From Strix aluco (Eukaryota > Chordata > Aves > Strigiformes > Strigidae), in NCBI RefSeq assembly GCF_031877795.1, contig NC_133933.1:24518029-24582028 (forward strand): a stretch of DNA of 64,000 bases, given 5' to 3'. Of the stretch, positions 12,001 to 51,351 are shown in pieces (positions within the stretch are counted from its first letter, which is position 1; every line of letters starts with the position of its first letter). Below the pieces are notes generated by a model. It did no database searches, was not told the DNA's origin, and saw only the letters and a list, made by a program, of their open reading frames with translations. A program made the position numbers and the translations under genes.

Positions 12001-15000
12001 CTGCATCTGCCTCAGTTTACTGTATTCAGAATATCTGTCACTGAAAAAATTCAGGCCGAATATCCATAGGGTTTGTTACATACATTAAATTATTTACAAT
12101 TTAAATTAATGTTTATAGGTATACATGTTATGTAAGCAACAATGATAAAACCCAGGAAAGCTGTTGAAAGGCATAGCTAAAACTGTTATTCCTATGACAA
12201 ACTTTAGAACATATGTAAAGTAGCATAGTCTTATTTTTCACAGAATAGTGGCCATATATTTTGTTAACATTATTAATTAATATTTTGTTAACAATATTGA
12301 TCGAAAATATTAAAATTTAATCAGTGATAAAAGTCAATTGTACAGTAATATGTTAGTTCTGTGTAGAAGACAGATTAAGGATGTTTTAGCATCAAATATC
12401 TCATAAGACTTCAATGAAGTCATGTGTTCATACCAGACATTTTAAGGTATCTGCATGGTCAAACTTTTATAACAATTAAGCAGATGATCCTAAGTCTCTC
12501 CTCAATGTTGAAATAATGCTACAAATATATTGCTGAAGAAGGTGTTACAAGTATCTGTTAGGGCGTAAGTGACCTTATAAAATTTAAAAATTAATATGAA
12601 AAGTGAATGGGCTTAGTGAACAAAAGGGTATACTTTAGAGTTTCATTGAGAAAGCTTTATTTCCAAGATGGGATATGTGATACCTGTAATTTTTCTCGTT
12701 CTTACCAAGGAAAAGCGATTGTGGGAATAATGAGAAACTGCTGGCAGTTTTGTATATTCAGAATGCTTACTGCATTTAATCAGTAAAGGTTATTAAGCTT
12801 TCATCTTGTTTTTTGTTCCTCTGCAAGTATCATAATACTTCTATAATAAGTTTAATAATATGCATATTTTTAAAGCAACAAAACTAATTGAACAGTAGTG
12901 ACCACACCTTACTATCTAATGAACTGCATATATTAGACTCTAGCTAGGCCCAAGAGTCACAAGATAAATAGCCTGAAGAATCGAGAGGATGGTAAACTTT
13001 GGGAGCCGCTTCAATGGCAAAAAGTAGTAGGTTTAGATCCTCAGAGATCCCTGAAGGTCATCCTAGGATCTTTCCTGAGGATGTTCTTAGAGACCTGCTG
13101 CTTCTTCAGGTGATCTGCCAATATTGGCCTCAGCGTCCCTTCCTAGCTATGTTCTCCCACAGCTGAGTATTAGGAACCATTATGACCTTGAAGACCGATG
13201 ATGACAGATCACCAAAAAGTGATGTGACAGAATGGCTCCAACTTGGCTTCTCTGAGCTGCATGCAAATCATGAGCCACAGGTTCACCTCCCAGTAATATA
13301 GGAGTAGTGTTCAACTGTCACAACTTGCTGTGACTGTCAATGGCATGCTGGCATCTTTCAGCCATGATGACACTGTTTCCATTTTCAAATCTACCATTAC
13401 AGTGGTAGAATTTAGGCCAGAATCTACCTCTTTTAACTCTACTCACCTACAAGTTAGTGACATAGTCTAATGTAGTTGTTCTAGGCTCCCCCTAATGTCA
13501 ATGCAGAAAGACACCAGAAAGTGATTCATCCCATCCTAAGATAAGTATCTGGGATGAATCGCCTTCGTAGGTGCCTCCATCTCCAGAGGAAGCCTAGAAA
13601 AATAGCTTGGGCTAAATCCTTAACTTAGAGGTGTATAAAGTTAGGCTAGCTGAATATCTTGAACTATGTTTTTTAAAAACAAAGTTCTACCAAGGCTTTT
13701 CTGATAATACCATTGTTAAAACAATAACAGCAAAGCAGATTTATCAAGCTACTTACTTGCATTTGTGTCAGTGCTCCTGGCAAAATGGAAATTGTTCTGT
13801 TCAGCTCTGTCTTTGGCACTACACGTCTTTGGCAGTGGACTTCTAACAACACATGGGGATTCTTTTAGCTTCAGGGACAGAAGCCTTTGTTTTTAGGAGA
13901 GAAAGCCTGAGCTCGTTTCACGAATGCACTGTGAGGTTTTGAGTGGCCACAGTGTGCAATATAGTTAGCTACTCTGAGGTGATGGATCTGTTATAATTCA
14001 TAATGCCAGGTTCCAACTGTGAAAATGCAGCAAATAGTACTAGCTGTGGAAGTATATCTTCACATGCACTGAAATATTTAAAATATTAATTTTACAAAAC
14101 TCCCCTTTCCTCCTTCCATTTGGAACTACTTCCCACTGTGTCTCCCAGCTGTGAGCGTATCCAGCAGGGCACACTCCTCTCTCAGATGTGGTGTTCTGAA
14201 GAAGTGCTGTTACATAAGAGATGCTTACAAAGAAGGTGTTAGTATTTATAGAAAACTAGGAGTTAAATTGAAAATTCTACAGATGCAATTGAGTATATTG
14301 TATCATCTTGTGCTGATGGATAAAAATAGGAATGACAATATATAGGGTGTTCTTCCCATTAGTCAAACTGGTAATGAGTAATGCAGCCAAATGAATGTCA
14401 GTAAAGCCTACCTACCACACCATGCTTCAGAAACCTTCTTGGCACTCTTTTTTAAGAAAGAAGCCACAAAAGCATAAAGGTTTAATCTGCATGTATTTGA
14501 AATGACTACATTATTTGTGAGGCAAAGATTCAAATAAGATATAATAGTCACCCCAAACAAGTGTCAGTAAAAACTATCTCTGCCTATATTCCACAGATTG
14601 TACCCTCTTCAAAAAAAATGAGTATTATAGAAAATTTGGGGAACAATACATTTTCTATTTGAGAAATCAGGTTGGTTTAGTACCGAAATATATTAGTCAA
14701 AGACAAAATAAACTACAAGCTAGGAACCTTTGGAAAAGGATCTGAATAAACTCTTCCAGAAACCATAATGTAATGTTTAAAGGTCATAAGATCACATGGG
14801 TTTAACATCTTACTGCTTCCTGTTAGCTACAGAAGGAACTTCTGTCTTGCATGAGTGTCCTTCTGAGAGCTTGAGTGATCAGCCTTCAATACTGTGCAAT
14901 GCTCTTGTGCTATGACTCTGTTTCCCCCTCCTGCATCTCAGGCCAGTACAGTTCTGGAACAAGACTCCTTTTCAACCATGCAGAAGAAGTATTTTTCTGC

Positions 15001-16944
15001 TGGGTTATTGGTGGTGTCTTGTGTTCTTTATTACAGTAGCTATTTGAAACTTTATGAGGTTTTAAGTATGAGAATAAGTGCCAGAGCTGATATACTGGAA
15101 AACAGTTACAAATTAGATGAAGTGGTGAAGATCTTTTACTATGTAAACGCATGGAGCCACATGAAGGAATCTTTTCTCTAATCTTGTGTCTCTCTATTTC
15201 TGATGTGGTGCTATGCACCATCAAGGATGGAGAAGCTTGTACAGAAAGTTGTATTTTAAGCAAAGATACAGTTACAACAAAAAAATAGTGATTTCCCTTA
15301 AAATAAGGGGCACTTAAATAGTAGTGTGATGACATTCTTGTCCAAAGCAAGTAAGGAGGGTCTGGCAGTTCACTTGCTTTTTTAAACACAAATTTGGGAA
15401 GACCATATATTCCTGATTAAGAAGGAAAAAAAAATTACTAAGTAATCCCAGGGCTCCAAGGAGCTATTCACAAGCTTAATGTTAAGATGTAATCTGCTGG
15501 TGATTATGTAATAATTTCCCCTCTCTGCCCATTCCAGAGTGGATATGAGATACTACAGTCTACATGCCCAGTCTTGAATGTTTAGTTCCAGGTGTAAGAG
15601 CTCATTGCAATATAACTCTCTAGAGAAAACACAAAAAGCAGAGAGAAAGAACTAGTGTACATGTCATTCTGGGAGGAGGAGGTCCTAATTCAATGGATAG
15701 GCAATAGAAAGTGGTGAGTTACCCCACTCAGAGTTAGGCTGTAGGAGCTATGTGGGAGTTGGCAGATACAATTAACAAGCCTGAAATAACAATTGCCTTG
15801 ACAGCCAGCAAGAAGTAAAAGGCAGGGGAGCGGCCCTCCAGTAGCAAAGTAAAATAAGTGCAACAATAAAAGAATAAATCTAATCTCACATAAAAACACC
15901 AATAACCCATCTGAGACTTGGACATGAAATCGACACACTAATATTAAGGAACACAGACTACAGGAGACACTCTAAACAATGGGCCCCATAGGACAAAACC
16001 AGTGCTGGGCTTTTCTGTGGAATATCTGCCAGTTTCTGCTGCACACAATGGTCAGAAGGGGATTTACTAAGTGTTAGAGTGAACATTTATGCCTATCAAC
16101 ACGTGGAGAAAAAAAAAAAAAAAAAGCCCAAGCACACTGTTATTCTGCCCGTTGCAAGTGTGGAAACATCTCTTTGAAGCACTGACATGGTGGCCTACCA
16201 TCTTTCCAAATCCTGGCTACACATAACTTCCTAATGTATCTGAAAATGTCTGATCTACCACAGTATACAGAGCCAGATTTTGCAGACTGGTATCTAGGAT
16301 AGTCCCAGAGAGATAAATCATGCATGCAAAGCAAGTCTGACATGTCAGATTCACAGCATATGCAATATTGTCTTGCTGTACATGTTCAGAAGTTGCGCAG
16401 TAAACACCAGTCTGGCATCAGACCTCTTGCACATGCATGTTTTATCTGGCCATACAGAGAAGTCTGACTTCTCCCAATTCATGGCATCTTGCACATCCAG
16501 AAAGACACCTATGGCAACAGAAATACAGGGAAAGCCATGCTATGTATGTTCTTCCCATAAGAAATTGTATTGGCCATATGACACACCCTGTATGAAACAA
16601 GATCTTCCATGCCATATGGGATCCTCAGCACTTTCTGACATTTATTTTTATTACCACACCATGCTGTGATTGCCCAGGAGAGTGCAGAGGTCAACATTAG
16701 TGTATGTACATGAATTTGGCGGACAGAAGACACGGTATGATTACCTAATATTTAATTAGGTTACAACAACAGCACTAATGCCTTTATCCTTGCCGCATGA
16801 GCTCATCTACAAGGCAACATGATGTCCCTGCTGAAGCTTTGGGACATAGTATCAGTAATCCCTGAGACATGACAATTATTGAGTCACCAATATCGTTTCC
16901 CCCATACCACAGGGGTTCTTCTAGGCAGTGTGTTAAAATCACAG
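9075..16944. other. Intergenic sequence, no gene recognised
   Basis: AT-rich DNA with no recognisable exon. The longest open frame (159 codons, minus strand, 14910-15389) has no recognisable domain. A 14-bp direct repeat (ATATTTTGTTAACA at 12256-12269 and 12280-12293, period 24) and an A17 run (16109-16125) are the only local structures noted. Confidence 0.55.
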
Positions 16945-18490
16945 CAAAATTAAAGTTGGGCGATATCCTTTGGAGGTCACAGCTCCAGGGGTATCTTTAA
17001 AGCTAAACTAGGTTTCTCAAGGCCTTGTCCAGTCTAGTTGTATCTCCATGGATGGAAAGTCCACAGCCACTCTGGGAACGTGTTACACTACTTGACCACT
17101 CTCACTTTGAACTTTTGTTTTCTTATACACTGTTGGAATTTCTCTGGGTGCAACTTCTCACTTTTGTCTCTTGTCCTGTTGTTGAACATCTCAGAGAGAA
17201 GCCTTGTGCCATCTTCTCTGGAATTCCCCCGCCGGGAAGGTGAACACTGTAATTAGACCCTGGTGCAGCCAAACCCACTTCCTCAGCTTCTCCTTGTGCA
17301 TCACATGCTCCAGCCACTACCACTTAGCAGCCTCCACTGCACTGGCTGTTTCTAGAGGACCCAAAACTGGACAGCAGCTATCTAATGTGACCTTACCAGT
17401 GCTGCACAGAGAGCACGTACCTGCTGGGTATGTTGATAATGCAGCCCTGTAGGTGTTGAACTCCCATGACAAACTTCTTTTGTCCAACAGCATGGTCAGG
17501 ACCTTTTCTGCAGGGCTACTCCCAAGCCAGTTGGCTCTCAGCCTGTAGCATTGTATGAGGATAGTCTGTCCCACATTCAGGACTTTGCACTTGTCTCTGT
17601 TGACCATCACAAGTTTCTCACTGGCCCATTCCTGCAGCTTGCCAAGGCTACTCTGAATGGCAGCCGTGGCCTCCAGTATGTCAACTGATCTCCCCAGTCT
17701 GGCGTGGAGATCAGCTGAAAACTTGCTGAGAGTGCATTCTGTCCCACCCCTTCAGTCACAGATGAACATATCAAACAGGACATGCTCCAGTATTGATCCC
17801 TGATCCCTCTTAATTGGGCATCAGTCAGACTTCAAACCAATGAGATGCTATCCTTCAAGCTTGGTGGTACAGCCAGTTTTTCACATACTTAGTCTGCCCA
17901 CCACATCCACATCTGCCCAGTTACGAGGTTACTGAGGAAGACCCTATCAAAAGCCCTAACAAAGTCAAGCTTAAATGGCATACTTTGCTTTCGCCTTGCT
18001 CACTAAGTCAGCAACATTGTGTCAGACATAACTGAACTTAAATGTGTAACATTTGCCTTTTTTCAGTCATCAGCAGTCTTCTGAATGCCACAGTCTTTCA
18101 CATGTCATAGGGAGTGAGCACACAGTAACACTGGCCAGCTCCCTCAACACTCAAATGCACGCCATCTGGTCCCGTGGGCTTGTATATGCCCAGTTTGATT
18201 CAGTGGACTTTAACTTTATCCTACTCTACTGTGGGTAGTCCCCTGCTCCCTCCAAACTCTGCTACCAGCCAAAGAAGCTTGGGAGGTGTAGAAGGGTTTT
18301 TTTCCAGTAAAGGCCAAGGTGAAGGAGGCCTTGAGTATCTCTGCGTTTTCCTTGACCTTGATCACCAGGTCAGTCACCCAGTTCTGCAGCAGGCCCACAT
18401 TTTCCCTTGTCTGCCTTTTGCTGTTGATGCACCTGTAGAAGCCCTTTTTGTTGCCCTTCATGTTCTCTTTCAGTTGCAACTTCAGTCAAG
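16945..18490 (-). mobile_element. Degraded CR1 LINE, ORF2 C-terminal part plus 3' UTR
   Basis: Read on the minus strand, this is a 1.5-kb CR1 copy. The plus strand shows reverse-complement CR1 phrases such as GGCCTTGTCCAGTC and TCCATGGATGGAAAGTCCAC (about 17020-17060, 3' UTR side), CAGGACTTTGCACTTGTC near 17580 and CCCACATTTTCCCTTGTC near 18390. Minus-strand translations give KCKVLNVG (compare CR1 RT KCKVLHLG) and NKKGFYRCINSKRQTRENVG (compare NKKGFFKYINSKRKTRENVG), which belong to the region before and after the reverse-transcriptase core. Frames are broken by stops and shifts, so it is a fossil. The 5' end (toward 18490) is a truncation, and both limits are approximate. Confidence 0.85.
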
Positions 18491-21400
18491 CTTTGGCTTT
18501 CCATATTCCAATCCTTTACTAAAATACCAACCATCCTCTGCAGGAAATGATGGAATCGCAGCCCAGTGTAATTTGCTTACAAATCCTCTATCTGTGAATG
18601 CTTTCCAGAAATGCTATTTAAGGAAGGTGGTTGTTTTTCACCCGTATCTCATCTTTTGAAAATTGCAAGCATATGCAGGTGCCTGTTCAAGCATTTCTTT
18701 AGCTGGTACTGTGGAAAATGCCATTGTTCTGAATTATTCTTTCTTCCTTTGTTCTTTGTTGTTAGTTGGTTTGTTTCCAGTAACCTCAAACTTGGTGCAG
18801 AAGGAAAAGTATACATACACATACACCTGATAGGAAGGAATCAAATGATTCATTACCTTCATCACGTAACTTTGACTGCTAATCCATCTCTCTAGGATTT
18901 TCTCTAATATTTTGTAATATTTCAGCTCTGCTGAAGCAGTCTCACATGGTTATCATCAAAAAACCCAGCCCCTTAATGAAAGAGTTCCTTCCTGTTATTC
19001 AGATCTGGACTTCCTGTTCCATCCTCCTCTAAAGCAAAATGGAAAAAAAAAAAAAAAGGCAAAAAAGAAGAGAGAATTTAGTCAAAGTGTTATTACTTCT
19101 AGTCAGCCCATAAATGATAAATTCAGGGGTGTTTTTTTCTTTTTTAACTTTCTAGCCCTAGAAAAGGGAAATGTTTCTTGCTTTTCAAACATTTGTATTT
19201 AGTCTAGAATGTCCCAAGATAGTTTTCTTACACATAAAGATACCACTTGTTCAACATATTCTACACTGTCATTTCATTGGTTGTTTTTGATATGGAGTGA
19301 TTGGTCTCTTCAGTCTTCTAGACTTTCACAATAACTAAGATGTGTTTGTGCAACATTTTTCTGTTAAAGATATGGGTCTCTACAATAGGAAGTTATTTGA
19401 ATTACAATATCATCAGAATTGTATGCTTTCTGCATAGTTCAGTATGCCTGTCTATTTCAGTAACATGGTTGATATTATGACAACTGTATTTAAAGTTGCC
19501 AAAATTTGTCTTTAAAATTCCTCATCTTGGTGTTTATAAGTTTGTCGATTTTTATTGCTGAACTGTTGCACTTATTCTCTACTTTTGGGAATCTTTGAAG
19601 ATGGCTGAATATGATGAATACATACTTCTGCTATTACAGTAAAGTCCTCTCTCTCAAGTGAGATGTGTTTTATATTTACCAGTTGATTCGCCTAATTGCT
19701 CAAAAAGCTGCATGCTTATTTGGAACGTCATTAAATCTGCTCTTTCTCATAAGGGTGTGGAATAGAATTAGGATCCAAATCGGGGCTCAGCTGATGCAAG
19801 ACTGCCAAAGCATGGTGCCACTGCCCCTTTCCCAATTCTTTTTCCTTGCTGGAGCATAGGGAGGAAGGTCTGATAGCCACAGACCTGTCTCTCAAGCCAC
19901 AGACCTGTCTCCTGGCGACTAGGACAAGCCTAGGTGAAGGAAAAACCTTCCCTATGACTAGGAGAGCCACAGGTGACAAAGGAGGAAAGGAGCAGGAACT
20001 GCTCCAGGAGCTTTCCACATGTGGGCTAGGATCTGGCTGAGGCATGCTCTTCACACCTGTGGCTCTGAATCATTCCCCTTCTACACCTTCATGTCAGCTG
20101 GGATCCTGAGAAACTTTCAGATGTCTCATCCAAGCTTCCCCTGGCATGGGAGCCAGGGCCTGTACCATCCCAGCAACACTGAGCTTCTTCCTCTGGCTCT
20201 TTGTGTTTCTGCTGGTATATCTCCTCACCCAGGGAAGGAGATGGGAGGGAAGGGGGGCAAGAACTTTCGCTGCAATTAATGCAGCATATGTACCTCTTAA
20301 AGGTTATCTTTTAGGTTTTTTTTCAGCTCCAAACACTGCTCTTACTCCCTGAGTATTTGATTGCAATGAATGGGGGAAACTACAACCCTGTGAGACCCTT
20401 TTCTACCACAGATGGGTATATAGAGCCACTTGCCCATATGGTATCGTCCAGCTACAGGAAAGAGATTCTGCATTTCTTTTATCACAGATAGGCTCTTCAT
20501 AGAGTCATCAAGACAGGAGCTGGTGTGTGGGAACAGCAGGCTACAGACAGGTAACAAAAAGAGTGACTGACTAGGGAATGCCAGGCTCTCCAGGCAGTGC
20601 AACAGCAGCACAGCAGGGCAAGCAGCTGGAGGGATAGTGGCACAAACTGGTATGATGGGAAGGGGTTTTGACCCCAATCCTGGACACTGAGGCATAGGGC
20701 AGGAAAGAACGATGGGTAACTCTACCTTCCTGAAAACCCAGTCTTGCTCTTTAGTGTTCACTTTCAGGTGCCTTCATGGGGTCTACACTGCTCTCTCTAA
20801 TGCTCCTGTCATCCTTAGCCAAATCTTTGAATTATAGGTTCAGTGATGGCACCTGGGAAGGACTGAGGAACAAGAACTCAAGAACGCTGAAAAGACAGAG
20901 CGATCGAGATGAGAGGAGATACAGCAGTGGTGAAGTGGCTAAACCACAAGCACGGTGTTCTCCAGCAATGGCTGGCGAGCTGGAGAATACAATATCAACA
21001 CACTCCTCTCTCTGGAAGACCAATATTGAATTTAACCCTACAGCCACCACCTGGACAGTGGTCAGAGCTCTTCCCAACCTCTCCCTCCAGTGTAAGAGTG
21101 CTTCAGCTGTTATCAGGCAAATACCTTCTGAGACCTCTAAACAGGTATCTACTTCAAATGGCCAGGCCTTCATGCGGTCTCCTTCCCTGGTTTCATTCCT
21201 TTCACGGATTTTGTCTCTTCACAGACTTCTCCACTGCTCTTGGGCCCATGGTTTCCCTCAATCAGACTTCTTCAAAGTTCCACTTGAAAGAAAGCACTAT
21301 TGTCCAAACTTACTATTTTACTGTAAGTCAGTTAACGTTCAGTGCCCCTAAAACCTCAGCTTCTGAAGGGGAGGATGATTAGATGTTGACCTCAGCTTTC

Positions 21401-21870
21401 CTTACAAAAAAAAAAAGTTTTGTTACTTCCCTTTGGGTTTTGGAGAAAAGCTTGAGAATACCAAAGAAGAAAATTCTAGGCTCCAAACCAAATAATACAC
21501 AACGTTATTATTTCAAGAGACTATTTTTAAAGACCAAGATTTCATTCATCTCATGACTTTTGACCAGAGACTTGGCTGAGGATTTGAGTTTCCCCTCCAT
21601 CGCACAGAAAGGGACAGGAGGTAGACACCTCGGGGCAGAGACTGGGATCCCCAAAATGCCCAGTGTCTTCTGAGAGCCTGTCCTGACAAACGTTCCCCAA
21701 GTTTCTTCTCCTGGAAGATCTCTGGCAAAACCACCATCCTCCCCCCACTCCTGTGCCAACGCACTCAGCGACTACAAAAGACAAGACCAACGGCGGGTCT
21801 GAACCCTTCCAATAACCAACCTGGGCAACGACAGGATGCGACTTCATTGAGCATTTATCCTTTTTTTTAA
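18491..21870. other. Upstream flank of the WDR26 CpG island, no gene recognised
   Basis: This contains an A-run (19043-19057), a 20-bp tandem duplication (19875-19914) and moderately GC-rich sequence from 19.8 to 21.4 kb. That stretch has overlapping plus-strand open frames of 191 and 157 codons (20776-21351 and 20909-21382) and a minus-strand frame of 139 codons (20342-20761). None shows a domain, signal peptide or codon pattern that persuades me it is coding. Promoter-proximal noncoding transcripts are possible. Confidence 0.5.
19875..19914. repeat. 20-bp tandem duplication
   Basis: AGCCACAGACCTGTCT occurs at 19875-19890 and again at 19895-19910, i.e. two copies with a period of 20 bases and near-identical linkers. 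It is a small recent-looking duplication in noncoding sequence. Confidence 0.85.
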
Positions 21871-22382
21871 AAAAAAAAACCCCAAACCAGCTTGCTTCAG
21901 GAAATTACCGTAACCCTTCTCCGCCCAGGCACCTCCGCCGCACTGCGGGGAGGGCCCGTCTCACCGAGACGTGCCGGGGCGGCGGGCGCTGGCCACATGC
22001 CGCCCGTGCCCACCGCACGCGCCTTCACACGTCTCCACCTCGGAGCTCTCGCCCCGGGGCTGGCGGGCGGGGGCACAGGCCGGGCACCCGCCCAGCGCCC
22101 CCGGAACCTCGCCGGGACCCCCCCAGGGCAGGGCGCCTACGGCCCCACAGGCGCCGGTGGACCCCTGCCCCGGAGGCCGGGCGGGCGCGGCCGACGGCGA
22201 CCCGAGAAGGCCCCGTCGGGGCGTCGGCGGCGACCCCGGGGCCTGCCCCGCCGCCGCCCCCCGGCCCCTATAGGGCCCATACCCCACCCCCCGCCCCGGG
22301 CGGCGGAAGTGTGTGTAGGGGGCAGTATAGGAATTTCCTGTGACGTCCCGGCCCGGACTCCATTAGGCTGCAGCTGGGCTGA

Positions 22383-22862
22383 GAGGAGACAAACCCAGCG
22401 GGCAGCGAGCGGAGCGGGCCGGGCGCCTGGGGCTGCCGGGCGGGGGCTCAGGGCAGCGGCGGCCGCCATCGCCAGAGGGAGCCCCGAGCGGGCGGCGGCG
22501 CTGCCTCCGGGACCCCCGGGGGGCACAGAGCCCCGCTCCGCCTCCCCTCACCCCCGCCGCCCCCCCCCCTCCCCCCCGCCTCCCCCTCCTCGCCCCCCCG
22601 GCTTCCCACCACGGCCGCTCTCGGCGAGGAAACTCTGGCCTCCGCTTCCTCCTCCTCCGACTCGGACACCGGCGGAGCCTCCCCGCCCCCGCGGAAGAAA
22701 GCCCGGGCCTCCCCGGCGGCGGCGGTGGAGGGAGCAGGAGAGCCCGGGGCTTCCGCGGGCAGAGCAGGCCTCACCTCGTCCCAGTCCCCCTCGCTCCCCG
22801 CCGGGCTCGCCCCCGCCGCCGCCCCGCTCAGAGGCAGCAGCAGCAGCGGCGTCGGCAGCGCC
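22383..22862 (+). other. WDR26: Open, AUG-less upstream reading frame continuous with WDR26 (possible CUG-initiated extension)
   Basis: In the WDR26 frame the first stop upstream is TGA at 22380-22382, leaving 160 codons open before the AUG at 22863, with no ATG. A CTG at 22635-22637 has A at -3 and G at +4, a strong context for non-AUG initiation. It would add 76 residues. The extension begins with a Ser-rich acidic run (SSSSDSD) followed by a basic PPPRKKAR patch that resembles a nuclear localisation signal. A GTG at 22725 (G at -3 and +4) is a weaker alternative. GC-rich DNA can stay open by chance, so this needs comparative or ribosome-profiling support. Confidence 0.5.
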
Positions 22863-50672
<27,810 letters not shown>

Positions 50673-51345
50673 TGGCGAATTTGGAGCAGACGACTTCAGT
50701 TTAACTTAATTAGTCGTATTTTAAATGGCTTGGGATTTGGTGCAAACAAACATGATTGATAGCTGGACAGACATGCTCGTCATGAAAAAGAACCATTTCT
50801 GAAGCCCGGTCGGGGCCAAACATTTACCACCTTGCTTCATAGTAACCAGTCGAGATGAAGCACGTCGTTAGAACGTTGTTGGACACCGTGTTGAAATTAC
50901 CCCCCCATCGGTTGTGGAGAACTGTGCTACATTCAGGCTAACCATTGAACTCAGTATATATATTTTTCCCTCCTGCCTTTTTGTCTGGCAGGCTACTGTT
51001 CTTGTTGCTCTTCTGTGTAATGAAGTTTAAATGCTTGTTTGGAACACTTTATTTAACAGTTTAGAAGGCTTGATAGAAAGAGTGCTTTAGTCTGAAGAGT
51101 ATACATTGGATAGGAAAGTATTTCCTTCTCTTGTTTCTCAAGTCTCTCTCCGCCTTACTTAGCTTGAGATCTTTGCAGCTTGGTTCATGGATTCTAGCCT
51201 TGCCCGTTGCGCAGTATATATAAATTGAGATGATAAACCAATGAACTATGTCGAAAGCACTCTCAGTATCGCATTTGACAAAAAGTTTTGTACTTTTCAC
51301 ATAGCTCGTTGCCCTGCAAAGGGGTTAACAGCACAATTTTTTTAA

Positions 51346-51351
51346 AATAAA
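51346..51351 (+). terminator. WDR26: Proximal AATAAA polyadenylation signal of WDR26
   Basis: AATAAA about 670 bases after the stop, embedded in TTTTAAAATAAATTATTTATA. A plausible short-UTR end. Confidence 0.55.

Noticed and set aside
14910-15389. 159-codon minus-strand open frame in the intergenic region
   Set aside because: No recognisable family, no splice partners, and ordinary base composition. A frame of this length is expected occasionally in 64 kb on six frames.
1-21870. CNIH3 exons, expected head-to-head with WDR26 from mammalian synteny
   Set aside because: I looked for its N-terminal helix and conserved loop on the minus strand and saw no match. The gene may begin further left.
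22725-22862. GTG at 22725 as the WDR26 start
   Set aside because: It is not an AUG and its context is weaker than CTG at 22635. The AUG at 22863 matches the known MQANGAG start, so it is kept as the main start.
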